DNA from: Roseivirga sp. UBA7431
Lineage (GTDB): Bacteria; Bacteroidota; Bacteroidia; Cytophagales; Cyclobacteriaceae
Length of the DNA: 15,829 bases
Reading direction: 5' to 3'
Assembly: GCA_002477595.1 (NCBI GenBank)
Contig: DLQN01000115.1
Location: 1-15,829, forward strand
Program-made: the position numbers and the translations under genes
The notes under the pieces: model-generated
Told to the model about the DNA's origin: nothing
The model's input: the letters and a program-made list of their open reading frames with translations, nothing else
Database searches by the model: none
Shown: positions 1 through 7,738 of the stretch, piece by piece
Layout of the letters: each line of letters opens with the position of its first letter
Numbering within the stretch: position 1 is the first letter of the stretch

Positions 1-110
1 ATAATACTCAGGAAATGGGTTGGTAGATTGGGCTGACAATGAATTGAAGGGGACTAACAGGAGAACTGTTATGCATACTACAAATAAGCCTAAGGAGCTG
101 TGTTTTGACG

Positions 111-821
111 TCATCTCGTCACGTAGTAAGTATGGTCTCGTAAAAGGGTATAGAGAAATTTTACGGTTGGGAGCTCACTTTGGATAGCATATTTCTCCTT
201 GAGTTTTCTTTCGATCAATTGAATCGGTTTTTTAACGGCATCGTTTTTAAATACCCGCAGTGCATCCTTGATAAGTTGTACTTCGGTATCGCTAATGCTA
301 GCCGCCTCGAATATTTGTGGTTCATAATCCTCATCCACTACATCCATCAATATTTTATTTTGCATGTTGGTTGCGGTAATTTTCTTCATTTTCACCACAG
401 TAGTACCAGCCAACAAGTCGCCAACACGTTGGCCATTTTTCGTCAAAATGATAAAGATTACACCTAGCCCGATAATAAAAAAGTCGATCGGCTCTAATAA
501 CCAGCGTAGGAAGTACGAGACAAAGGAAGGTGTGCTGCCATCAAGTTTGACCACCTTTATGCTTAAGGCTATTTTTCCAACCGTTTGTCCATTCATCAAG
601 ACTTCACATACAAGACGGTATAAATACACTAGCAGAGCCAATAATCCGCCAACGGCTAGGCCCTGGCCAATACCTATCTGAGTGAAAATAAAGCTTAAAA
701 GAAGATAGACACTACCGATGATGAGGATATCAATGGCGAAGGCTAAAAGGCGCTCTCCAATTCCGGCCAATGGGTATTCCAGTTGAATGTTTTGTGTTGT
801 TTGAATGCTGACAGCTTGCAT
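111..821 (-). CDS. RDD family membrane protein
   Basis: Seen: a 236-residue protein beginning MQAVSIQTTQ with a multi-helix N-terminal half. It has the RDD signature: an Arg-rich start of helix 1 (GERLLAFAIDILII, about residues 22-35) with the conserved Arg and Asp, and a later GQRVGDLLAGT motif near residues 130-140 holding the third conserved acid. About 90 mostly soluble, charged residues follow (acidic stretch DVVDEDYEP, then Lys-rich), which is longer than a minimal RDD domain. The ATG at 821 is the only sensible start. Known: RDD proteins are small polytopic membrane proteins; some are implicated in ion transport, and many sit beside SpoIIM and MoxR genes. Inference: it belongs functionally with the divergent SpoIIM/MoxR run on its right, whose first gene starts about 41 bases away. 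The substrate or partner is unknown. Confidence 0.9.
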   Translation of the reverse strand: MQAVSIQTTQNIQLEYPLAGIGERLLAFAIDILIIGSVYLLLSFIFTQIGIGQGLAVGGLLALLVYLYRLVCEVLMNGQTVGKIALSIKVVKLDGSTPSFVSYFLRWLLEPIDFFIIGLGVIFIILTKNGQRVGDLLAGTTVVKMKKITATNMQNKILMDVVDEDYEPQIFEAASISDTEVQLIKDALRVFKNDAVKKPIQLIERKLKEKYAIQSELPTVKFLYTLLRDHTYYVTR

Positions 822-846
822 AAGAACTATTATTGCCTAATTTTTG
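815..846 (+). promoter_or_regulatory. Possible promoter for the SpoIIM-MoxR operon
   Basis: Seen: CTTG at 815-818, a 20-base spacer, then AATTTTTG at 839-846. This matches the Bacteroidota TTTG-N19-21-TAnnTTTG pattern at 3 of 4 and 5 of 6 fixed positions. Transcription would begin about 10 bases before the ATG at 863. The -33 box lies inside the 5' end of the divergent RDD gene. Only a pattern match supports it. Confidence 0.3.
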
Positions 847-862
847 GCTGAAATACGAATCT

Positions 863-1840
863 ATGAGGGAATCCGCTTTTGTAAAAGCAAATATAAGTAA
901 ATGGGAAGAGTTCGAAAGTCTCATTGCGGCTAAAGCAAAAAAGGATCCTGATCTGCTAGCGGACCTGTTTGTACAATTGACTGACGACTTATCCTACGCT
1001 AAAACACACTACCCTAAATCAGAGGTTACCGTCTACCTGAATAACTTATCTACAAAGGTTCACCAATATATTTATCGAAATAAGAAAGAAGGCAAGAGCA
1101 GGTTTGCTGAATTCTGGAAAAGAGAGTTGCCTTTGATTTTCTGGCAACATAGAAGGGAATTTAGGTATGCACTCTTATTTTTTGTAGGTGCTTGTATTAT
1201 TGGTGCTTTTTCAGCTGCTTTTGACGATAATTTTGTCCGCTTGATTCTAGGCGATCAGTACGTGAACATGACATTGAATAACATAGACAGTGGTGTTCCG
1301 CTCGGTGTTTATGGTAAAATGGCTCAGAGTGATATGTTCGTCTTAATCACCTTCAATAATGTGCGGGTCTCCTTTATCGCTTTTGCCGCAGGCATACTTG
1401 CATCAGTAGGAACCGTATTTATGCTATTTCAAAATGGGGTGATGTTAGGTTCGTTTCAATACTTCTTTTATACAAAAGGCTTATTGCTGACCTCTATTCT
1501 TACGATTTGGATTCATGGTACCGTAGAAATTATCTCCATCATTATGGCGGGTGGTGCCGGGCTGATCATGGGGAATTCAATGTTATTTCCTGGCACATAT
1601 ACCCGAATGGAATCCCTAAGAAGAGGAGCAACCACTGGAGCTAAAGTGGTGCTTGGTTTGGTTCCACTGTTCATTATTGCAGGCTTCTTAGAATCTTATG
1701 TTACTCGTCTTTTCGATATGCCTGATATCTTAAAAGCAACAATCATCTTGGCCTCGCTGGCCTTCATGATTTATTACATTATCTTATACCCAAGAAAACT
1801 TTATAAAAATGCCCCATCAGCCACAGATCGAATTTTATAA
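863..1840 (+). CDS. SpoIIM/DUF95 family membrane protein
   Basis: Seen: 325 residues from the ATG at 863 (MRESAFVKANISKWEEFE). An in-frame TTG at 833 would add 10 residues but leave almost no room before the divergent gene, and MRE.AF..N...W.E is the usual beginning of this family in Bacteroidota (from memory). The first 90 or so residues are soluble and helical, followed by 5-6 hydrophobic segments. The family hallmark is the segment IWIHGTVEIISIIMAGGAGL, a conserved His-Gly-x-x-Glu inside a membrane helix, followed by the family-type SMLFPGTY. Known: the domain is named after the sporulation protein SpoIIM, but this form is common in non-sporulating bacteria next to moxR genes. It overlaps the next gene by 32 bases. 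Inference: it is a membrane component of the MoxR system, not a sporulation protein. Confidence 0.88.
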   Translation: MRESAFVKANISKWEEFESLIAAKAKKDPDLLADLFVQLTDDLSYAKTHYPKSEVTVYLNNLSTKVHQYIYRNKKEGKSRFAEFWKRELPLIFWQHRREFRYALLFFVGACIIGAFSAAFDDNFVRLILGDQYVNMTLNNIDSGVPLGVYGKMAQSDMFVLITFNNVRVSFIAFAAGILASVGTVFMLFQNGVMLGSFQYFFYTKGLLLTSILTIWIHGTVEIISIIMAGGAGLIMGNSMLFPGTYTRMESLRRGATTGAKVVLGLVPLFIIAGFLESYVTRLFDMPDILKATIILASLAFMIYYIILYPRKLYKNAPSATDRIL

Positions 1841-2708
1841 GAAACGTCAGTTTGGTGAAAAGTTGAATGCTACTTTCACATTCATCAGAGAGAATGCTAA
1901 GCCTTACCTGAAGGTTCAGTTGATGATTGCTGGGCCGATCTTGCTCATTGCCAATATTTTGGTTAATCAATTTGCCGTGGGGATGTTTGATTTTAATGGT
2001 GAGTTTTCAGCCAACTTCCTGATCGATATGTTCCAGATGTATGGTTTGATCTTGTTGATTGGTCTTGTCAGTACTACCGTAATGCCTGCCGTTACTTATG
2101 GATACATGACAGCCTACAAAACGACAACTCCAACTGATATCAGCGTTGCAAATGTTACTAACAAGTTTGCCTCTCGATTTTTCAATATACTTGGCTTAAA
2201 CATTCTGACATATATCGTGACGATTATCGCGATGATCTTTTTCGTTATCCCAGGTATTTATGTGGCCATTGTTTTGAGTTTAGGAGCTTCGATTATTGTA
2301 TTCGAGAATAGCAATCCGATTGATGCCTTTGGCAGAGCTTTTACCCTAATAAAGGGAAAATGGTGGAGTACTTTCGGACTGTTGGTAGTGATTTCAATTA
2401 TTGGTTATATCATCAATTTCTTTTTCGGTTTACCAAGAGGAATAGTACTTGGTATAGACATGTTTACGAGTTTAGATGCAACCGGAAGCATTGAAGGTAC
2501 GCAGATGGAGAATTCTAGTGATCAGGTGCTCAATGTCTTGTTCTCAGTATTCGAAACCTTCGGAAGTATTCTTAGTTATTCTTTGATCTATATGGCACTC
2601 GCCTTCCAGTATTTTAATTTGGTAGAAAGAAGAGAGTCTAAAGGCCTGATGTCCAAGATTGAGCAAATGGATAACCAGAGTGACGAAGAATCAGATGAAC
2701 AGTATTAA
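1809..2708 (+). CDS. Multi-pass membrane protein of the MoxR operon
   Basis: Seen: 299 residues with about five or six hydrophobic segments and an acidic C-terminal tail (QSDEESDEQY). The N-terminus has a short amphipathic part (IEFYKKRQFGEKLNATFTFI). The middle contains VIPGIYVAIVLSLGASIIVFE, then NPIDAFGRAFTLIKGKWWSTFG. This PGIY....E....AF.....L.KG..W pattern is typical of the membrane domain annotated as GPDPase_memb/DUF975-like. No phosphodiesterase catalytic domain is present. The start at 1809 overlaps the SpoIIM gene by 32 bases and no better internal ATG exists before the first helix. Its C-terminal FNLVERRESKGL segment recurs almost unchanged in the remnant at 2798-2968, showing that the operon once held two copies. 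Exact function is unknown; a membrane scaffold role is only inference. Confidence 0.8.
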   Translation: MPHQPQIEFYKKRQFGEKLNATFTFIRENAKPYLKVQLMIAGPILLIANILVNQFAVGMFDFNGEFSANFLIDMFQMYGLILLIGLVSTTVMPAVTYGYMTAYKTTTPTDISVANVTNKFASRFFNILGLNILTYIVTIIAMIFFVIPGIYVAIVLSLGASIIVFENSNPIDAFGRAFTLIKGKWWSTFGLLVVISIIGYIINFFFGLPRGIVLGIDMFTSLDATGSIEGTQMENSSDQVLNVLFSVFETFGSILSYSLIYMALAFQYFNLVERRESKGLMSKIEQMDNQSDEESDEQY

Positions 2709-2797
2709 TCTGCGGTTCATCTTCAGAATGTTCACTCAATATTTGTATTCAACCTTGTCACTAGTCTAGTCATAACCGTTTTTGAAATTTACCTCTT

Positions 2798-2968
2798 ATG
2801 CAAAAGATCAGCGGGCTAGCATACTACCGAAAAACAAAGTTCATTGACAAGTTTAGTGCGACTTTTCAATTCTTCAATTTAGTTGAACGTAAAGAATCAA
2901 AAGGCTTAATTGAGAGGATTGATGGTGTCAATCAGAAGCTTGAAAACACATCTGATGAGGATTATTAG
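2798..2968 (+). pseudogene. Internally deleted paralogue of the 1809-2708 membrane gene
   Basis: Seen: an open frame of 56 codons beginning MQKISGLAYYRKTKFIDKFS, continuing ATFQF and then directly FNLVERKESKGLIERID and an acidic end, NTSDEDY. The first 25 residues resemble the N-terminus of the neighbour (IEFYKKRQFGEKLNATFTF) and the last 30 resemble its C-terminus (FNLVERRESKGLMSKIE, then a DEE-rich tail). All the transmembrane segments between are missing, roughly 240 codons by comparison. The join lies at ATFQF/FQFFNLV, where both sides of the lost ancestor could have carried TTTCAATTC, a plausible microhomology for deletion. The frame is intact across the join and its stop overlaps the start of the DUF4129 gene by 14 bases. 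It may still be translated, perhaps only to couple translation to the next gene. It could alternatively be a functional short peptide. Confidence 0.75.
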
Positions 2969-3653
2969 AATATGTCTGTTTCTATTGATTACTGGGTTCT
3001 CTGTGTCTGCACAAGAGACTGACAGTTCAAATAGTGATATTCAAATCAGAGAGTTTGATGAAGTGAAGTTGAGTGACTATCGCCAAGATAGGAGCTTTCA
3101 GTATGAACTGCCAACACCTGAAACGGAAGGGCCATTTCAACGTTTTTGGAGAGGTGTTCAGGAATGGTTTGCTAATTTAATTGGCTCTGGAACCACTGCT
3201 GCAGTCTTTGATATCTTCATTAGAGTGTTGATTGTAGTGATCTTTATTTATTTCATCATCAAAATATTTGGTATTGAGGTGACAACGGTATTTAAGCCAA
3301 GTAAAGCGCAGAAACTTCCTTATCAGGTTAGCGAGGAGCAGCTTCATAGTATTGATTTCGAAACAGAGATTGCGGATGCTATTAAAGAGAAACAATGGCG
3401 TTTTGTGGTGAGATTGTCTTACCTACACGCTTTAAAGTTGTTGGCAGATGCTGAATGGCTTACAGTGAAGAAAGGCAAAACCAATCGAGACTACCTTTAT
3501 GAACTTTCAGGTAAAGATGTAGAGCAAGATTTTGAACGGCTGAGCTTTATTTTCGACTACACATGGTATGGCCATTTCGAGGCAAATGATGGTATTGTGG
3601 CTGAAGCACAAGAGCACTTGTCGAAAATAAAAAATGCGGGGATGGTAAAATGA
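2955..3653 (+). CDS. DUF4129 domain protein with signal peptide
   Basis: Seen: 232 residues from the ATG at 2955. This start is chosen because MRIIRICLFLLITGFSVSAQ is a normal signal peptide ending in an SAQ cleavage site, and it overlaps the stop of the upstream remnant by 14 bases. The in-frame ATG at 2922 would add an 11-residue basic extension. After about 55 exported residues comes one membrane helix (about residues 80-105), then a cytoplasmic C-terminal domain with the DUF4129 pattern: FVVRLSYLHALKLLADAEWL, then KKGKTNRDYLYEL and a final FDYTWYGHF. Known: DUF4129 proteins are regularly encoded with MoxR, DUF4350 and DUF58 genes. It overlaps the next gene by ATGA. Inference: it is a membrane-anchored partner of the MoxR complex. 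Confidence 0.85.
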   Translation: MRIIRICLFLLITGFSVSAQETDSSNSDIQIREFDEVKLSDYRQDRSFQYELPTPETEGPFQRFWRGVQEWFANLIGSGTTAAVFDIFIRVLIVVIFIYFIIKIFGIEVTTVFKPSKAQKLPYQVSEEQLHSIDFETEIADAIKEKQWRFVVRLSYLHALKLLADAEWLTVKKGKTNRDYLYELSGKDVEQDFERLSFIFDYTWYGHFEANDGIVAEAQEHLSKIKNAGMVK

Positions 3654-4855
3654 AAGACAAGAAGTACATCATCTTTCTCGTAGCCATTATCGTACTATAC
3701 GTATTCTATGAGCTGCAAAAACCTAAGCAGCTCAACTGGACATCGACCTATCATGCCAACCATTCTATTCCATTTGGGGCTTTGGCTACTCATGATTTGA
3801 TGAAGGATTTGTTTGATGATCAAGCCTTGACTTCAGCCTATAAAACGGTTTATGAATTGGTGAATGAAGACTCTATCCAAGACAACTTGTTGATCATCGC
3901 TGATGGCGTGGGCATGGATCCAAATGATGTCAACGCGTTGCTGAAATATGTGAATGGCGGAGGAACTGCTATGATCAGTGCTAGGAATTTTGGAGGTGAT
4001 TTGCTCGATACTTTGGGTTTTGCGATTACCGTTAAAGATGAAACATTAGCCTATGATTTTGAGGCCATTCAAGCGGCTCTAACAGGTGAAGCTTTAGAGA
4101 CTGTTAGTTTGAAGTTTGGAGATGAGGAGAGCAGGGTCTACCCATTCTCAACCATTGCTACAATGTCTTATTTCAGCAGCGTGGAGGAAGATAACTTTGA
4201 TATTTTAGCCGTGAATGAAGCTGATCAACCTGTATTAATGGAATATAAGGGGATGAAGGGTAATTTATACCTCTCCACAATGCCGCTTGCCTTCACAAAT
4301 TATTTTGTATTAGGTGAGGAAACTGCAGAATTTACCTCAAGCCTAATGAGTCTCTTTCCGAAAGACACGCCTTTATTACACAATGAATACTATCAATTGG
4401 GTAGACTAGAGGCACAAACACCCTTGCGCGTTGTTTTAAGTAATCCATCTTTAAAATGGGCGTTTTTTATCTTAAGCTTTACGTTGTTGATTTTCATTTT
4501 CTTCGAGTCTAAGCGTAGACAACGAATCATCCCACTGATTACACCACTGAAGAATATGTCAATTGAGTTTGTAGAAACCCTCGGTAGATTGTACTACAGA
4601 CAAAGTGATCATCGTAAGTTGGCAGCAAAAAGAGTAAACTATTGGAAGGACTTTGTAAGGGGACATTATAACCTCAGAACTGATTATTTTGATGAGCGAT
4701 TTGCGCAAGGACTAGCAAATAAGTCCGGTCAATCGCTGAAATCAATAAATGTGTTATTGGAATTTATCAAACGAGTGGAGGCTGGCGTAGCAATCAATCA
4801 AGCGGAGTTGATGCAAATAGAAAAACAGTTGAATGCTTTTTACGGAATAAAATAA
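3650..4855 (+). CDS. DUF4350 domain membrane protein
   Basis: Seen: 401 residues. A membrane helix lies near residues 5-22 (YIIFLVAIIVLYVFYEL) and a second near 268-288 (WAFFILSFTLLIFIFFES). The stretch between them is a DUF4350-like domain: HSIPFGALATHDLMKDLF, then LLIIADGVGMDPNDVNALLKYV followed by a GGGTAMISA loop, an arrangement like that of glutamine-amidotransferase-like folds. No catalytic Cys is visible there, so enzymatic activity is not expected. The cytoplasmic C-terminus is basic and helical (SKRRQR; LYYRQSDHRKLAAKR). The start overlaps the DUF4129 stop (ATGA), and moxR follows after 1 base. Inference: the periplasmic domain binds a ligand or partner and the cytoplasmic tail contacts MoxR or DUF58. 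Confidence 0.85.
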   Translation: MKDKKYIIFLVAIIVLYVFYELQKPKQLNWTSTYHANHSIPFGALATHDLMKDLFDDQALTSAYKTVYELVNEDSIQDNLLIIADGVGMDPNDVNALLKYVNGGGTAMISARNFGGDLLDTLGFAITVKDETLAYDFEAIQAALTGEALETVSLKFGDEESRVYPFSTIATMSYFSSVEEDNFDILAVNEADQPVLMEYKGMKGNLYLSTMPLAFTNYFVLGEETAEFTSSLMSLFPKDTPLLHNEYYQLGRLEAQTPLRVVLSNPSLKWAFFILSFTLLIFIFFESKRRQRIIPLITPLKNMSIEFVETLGRLYYRQSDHRKLAAKRVNYWKDFVRGHYNLRTDYFDERFAQGLANKSGQSLKSINVLLEFIKRVEAGVAINQAELMQIEKQLNAFYGIK

Positions 4856-4856
4856 T

Positions 4857-5834
4857 ATGGACAACCAGGAATCATTTGAGAGCAGGGTAGACCTGACCAA
4901 GCTTAAAGAAGGCGTAGAAAAAATTAGAGAGCAAGTAGGTAAGGTAATCGTTGGCCAAAAACAAATGGTTGACTTGATCATTACTGCTGTGTTGGCCGAT
5001 GGCCATATCTTATTAGAAGGAGTGCCAGGCGTTGCAAAAACACTGGCAGCTAAATTGGTGGCAAAGAGTATGTCAGTTGATTTTTCTAGGGTGCAGTTTA
5101 CACCAGACCTTATGCCTTCAGACGTATTGGGAACGAGTGTTTTCAATATGAAGACTTCTGAATTTGACTTCAAGAAAGGTCCTATTTTCTCTAACATCGT
5201 ATTGATTGATGAGATAAATAGAGCACCTGCAAAAACGCAGTCAGCACTTTTTGAAGTAATGGAAGAGCGTCAGGTTACGGTTGATGGTGTTACGCATAAG
5301 ATGGAACCACCTTACTTAGTTTTGGCTACCCAAAACCCCATAGAACAAGAGGGAACCTATCGACTACCGGAAGCTCAACTTGATCGATTCCTTTTCAAAA
5401 TTGAAATTGGCTATCCAAGCCTAGATGATGAGAAGGAGATTCTGCTCCGTGCATCCAATCGCAAAGGAGAGCAAATGGATGAAATTACTCCGGTCATTTC
5501 AGCGGCAGATATTGCCGCTTACAAATCGACATTATCTGACATTATTATTGATGAGAAACTACTTGGCTATATCGCTGAGATTGTAAATCAAACGAGAAGT
5601 GATCAGTCGATTTATTTAGGTGCTTCACCAAGGGCTTCTTTGGCACTCTTAAATGGTTCAAGGGCTTTCGCAGCTATCCAAGGAAGAGATTTTGTGACCC
5701 CTGAAGACATTAAGTTTTTAGCTGGACCAGTTTTAAAGCATAGAATTATACTGACACCTGAAAAGGAGATGGAAGGCATCTCAGCAGCCGAAGTAATCCA
5801 GCAGTTAGTGGCTAAAACCGAGGTGCCGCGTTAA
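4857..5834 (+). CDS. MoxR-family AAA+ ATPase
   Basis: Seen: 325 residues with all ATPase motifs. Walker A is GVPGVAKT (about residues 55-62), Walker B is IVLIDEINRAPAKTQ (about 114-128), FEVMEERQVTVDG follows it, and the sensor 1/arginine-finger region is LVLATQNPIEQEGTYRLPEA then QLDRF. The C-terminal lid contains YLGASPRASLALL and FVTPEDIK. Length and motifs are normal for the MoxR proper subfamily. Known: MoxR ATPases act as chaperones that assemble or activate partner complexes, usually with von Willebrand factor A-like proteins. It lies 1 base after the DUF4350 gene and overlaps the DUF58 start by 1 base (TAATG). Inference: it is the cytoplasmic motor of this membrane system. Confidence 0.96.
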   Translation: MDNQESFESRVDLTKLKEGVEKIREQVGKVIVGQKQMVDLIITAVLADGHILLEGVPGVAKTLAAKLVAKSMSVDFSRVQFTPDLMPSDVLGTSVFNMKTSEFDFKKGPIFSNIVLIDEINRAPAKTQSALFEVMEERQVTVDGVTHKMEPPYLVLATQNPIEQEGTYRLPEAQLDRFLFKIEIGYPSLDDEKEILLRASNRKGEQMDEITPVISAADIAAYKSTLSDIIIDEKLLGYIAEIVNQTRSDQSIYLGASPRASLALLNGSRAFAAIQGRDFVTPEDIKFLAGPVLKHRIILTPEKEMEGISAAEVIQQLVAKTEVPR

Positions 5835-7165
5835 TGAACTTTATCCGATCGTTCTATATCACCAATAGATTTTTCTACGCAGCAGGAGCACTCGTGTTTC
5901 TGTTCATCATAGGCTTTGCTGTGCCTTTCGTTGAAATTATTGCTCTTGTGATATTCTATCTTTCGTTAGCCTGTTTGGTCATCGATACCCTTTTGCTTTA
6001 TCGCATAAAAGAGGGTATTAATGTTGAGCGGTTGTGTACCGAGAAGTTTTCGAACGGAGATGAAAATCCGGTCCGGATCATTCTAGAAAATCGATATCCT
6101 ATTGCACTTGCGCTTCAGGTGGTAGATGAATTACCAGAGCAGCTGCAAATTAGGGATCAGGTATTTCGCCTCTCATTAGAGTCGGGAGGAGTGAAAGAGA
6201 TTGATTATAACATTAGGCCTACAAAACGTGGAGCCTATGCTTTCGGTGTGGTCAATGTGTTTGCGGCTACCGTCTTAGGTATTGTTCGCAGGCGATATCA
6301 GTTGGGCGAGGCGAAAGACGTAGCAGTATATCCATCATTCATTCAGATGAGGAAATACGAATTGCTTGCCATCTCAAACCAGCTGCAAGCGTTTGGTGTA
6401 AAAAAGATCAGGCGGATTGGGAATAACATGGAGTTTGAGCAGATCAAAAATTATGTTTCTGGCGATGACTACCGTAAGGTCAACTGGAAAGCTACTGCCA
6501 GAAGAGGGCATCTGATGGTCAATCAATACCAAGACGAGCGTTCGCAGCAAGTATACTCTGTTATTGATAAAGGTAGAGTGATGCAAATGCCTTTTGAGGG
6601 TTTGAGCCTCTTGGACTATGCGATCAATTCGAGTTTAGTGATCTCTAATATTGCCTTGAAAAAGGGGGATAAAGCGGGGATTGTTACTTTTCAGCAGAAA
6701 GTAAATTCTATACTGCCAGCCTCGTCTCGGAACATGCAGTTAAACCTGATTTTAGAGCACCTCTACAAGCAGAAAACTGGCTATAAGGAATCAGACTACT
6801 CTAAGCTTTACATCGCGCTGAAGCGGAAGGTGACACAACGATCACTTGTTTTACTTTACACAAATTTTGAATCTCTTTCTGCCTTAAAAAGACAGTTGCC
6901 TTTTCTGAAAAGAATCAAACAGCAACATTTACTAGTATGCATTTTCTTCCAAAATACGGAAGTCGAAAAAGTGATACATAGGAAAGCAGAAGATTTAGAG
7001 GAGGTCTATACCAAAGGCATTGCTGAGCAATTGGCTTTTGAAAAGAAGTTAATTGTAAAGGAACTTCAAGCGAATGGTATTCATACGATTTTAACACAAC
7101 CGAAAGAATTGAGCGTTAATACTATCAACAAGTACCTCGAGCTTAAATCGAGAGGTTTGATATGA
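5834..7165 (+). CDS. DUF58 domain (VWA-like) protein
   Basis: Seen: 443 residues. Two closely spaced hydrophobic segments at about residues 13-58 anchor it in the membrane. An extracytoplasmic-type beta-rich part follows (VRIILENRYPIALALQVVDELP; RPTKRGAYAFGVVNVFA). The DUF58 core lies near residues 205-250: YVSGDDYRKVNWKATARRG followed by LMVNQYQDERSQQVYSVID. The last 190 residues resemble a VWA-like fold (ITNIALKKGDKAGIVTF-type segment near residues 270-285) but have a poor match to a full MIDAS motif. Known: DUF58 proteins are the usual partners of MoxR ATPases. The start overlaps the moxR stop by 1 base and the stop overlaps the next start by 4 bases. Inference: it is the direct client or adaptor of MoxR. 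Confidence 0.92.
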   Translation: MNFIRSFYITNRFFYAAGALVFLFIIGFAVPFVEIIALVIFYLSLACLVIDTLLLYRIKEGINVERLCTEKFSNGDENPVRIILENRYPIALALQVVDELPEQLQIRDQVFRLSLESGGVKEIDYNIRPTKRGAYAFGVVNVFAATVLGIVRRRYQLGEAKDVAVYPSFIQMRKYELLAISNQLQAFGVKKIRRIGNNMEFEQIKNYVSGDDYRKVNWKATARRGHLMVNQYQDERSQQVYSVIDKGRVMQMPFEGLSLLDYAINSSLVISNIALKKGDKAGIVTFQQKVNSILPASSRNMQLNLILEHLYKQKTGYKESDYSKLYIALKRKVTQRSLVLLYTNFESLSALKRQLPFLKRIKQQHLLVCIFFQNTEVEKVIHRKAEDLEEVYTKGIAEQLAFEKKLIVKELQANGIHTILTQPKELSVNTINKYLELKSRGLI

Positions 7166-7563
7166 GAAAAAATAAACGATGGTTGCTAATAATCCCCGTA
7201 GCTTGTTTTATCGCAATCCTCTGGAATTCTTTTTCTCAACCTGGCCTTAATGATTTTACTTCGAATTTTGAAGAGGTAGGCCTCTATCGGAACGAGAATA
7301 ATACGGGCCCAGTAGAGCGAGTTTATATTGTCACCACGACAGATACGCTTTGGCAAGAAATGGAGCGTTACTCAGGTTTAATGCCATATAGTAAACTTGG
7401 AACTACTAAGGTTTACTTCTTCGATAAGAACAGTCCGTACCCAAAACAAGCACAGGGAGGTAGGGTTAATTTCGACACTGAGTTTGAAGCATATTGCCTC
7501 GCGAGATTTCAAAAAAATAATTTTGGTGCCACCACTTTTTCAGTGTTCCCTTTTAAACAATAA
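7162..7563 (+). CDS. Small membrane-anchored protein of unknown function
   Basis: Seen: 133 residues. A basic start (MRKNKRW) precedes one hydrophobic segment (LLIIPVACFIAILWNSF, about residues 8-24), giving a signal anchor or signal peptide. The rest is soluble and would lie outside the cytoplasm. It contains ERVYIVTTTDTLWQEMERYSGLMPY, a GTTKVYFFDK strand and a C-terminal FEAYCLARFQKNNFGATTFS segment. No catalytic motif or known domain was recognised. It overlaps the DUF58 gene by ATGA and is the last gene before the terminator, so it is very likely a real member of the operon. Its place suggests a periplasmic accessory to the MoxR system, but that is inference from location alone. Confidence 0.8.
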   Translation: MRKNKRWLLIIPVACFIAILWNSFSQPGLNDFTSNFEEVGLYRNENNTGPVERVYIVTTTDTLWQEMERYSGLMPYSKLGTTKVYFFDKNSPYPKQAQGGRVNFDTEFEAYCLARFQKNNFGATTFSVFPFKQ

Positions 7564-7738
7564 TCGTTTAATACTCATAATTTGATTGGAAGCAATTTGT
7601 TGACTTCATCTTACACGAGTAGGGTCGGCTTAGTATGACGAGTATTATTAGTATCGATTTCATAGTCGATATTTTATTGTTAGTCATCTAAGAGAAAAAG
7701 TGCTTAAGATCATTTTTATTTTAATGACCCAGTATTAA

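Noticed and set aside
55..71. TAACAG/CTGTTA hairpin downstream of the RDD gene as a terminator
   Set aside because: Only a 6-bp stem with no T run on either strand.
1..110. Tail of an upstream gene at the left edge
   Set aside because: Short open frames run to stops near 26 and 36, but too few codons are visible to recognise a coding region on either strand.
2709..2797. Internal promoter between the membrane gene and the deletion remnant (AATATTTG at 2738-2745)
   Set aside because: No -33 box at a suitable distance; the gap more likely is leftover spacer of the former tandem genes.
7635..7691. 18-residue hydrophobic mini-ORF (MTSIISIDFIVDILLLVI)
   Set aside because: Too short and AT-biased to separate from chance; no ribosome binding site or partner gene is evident.
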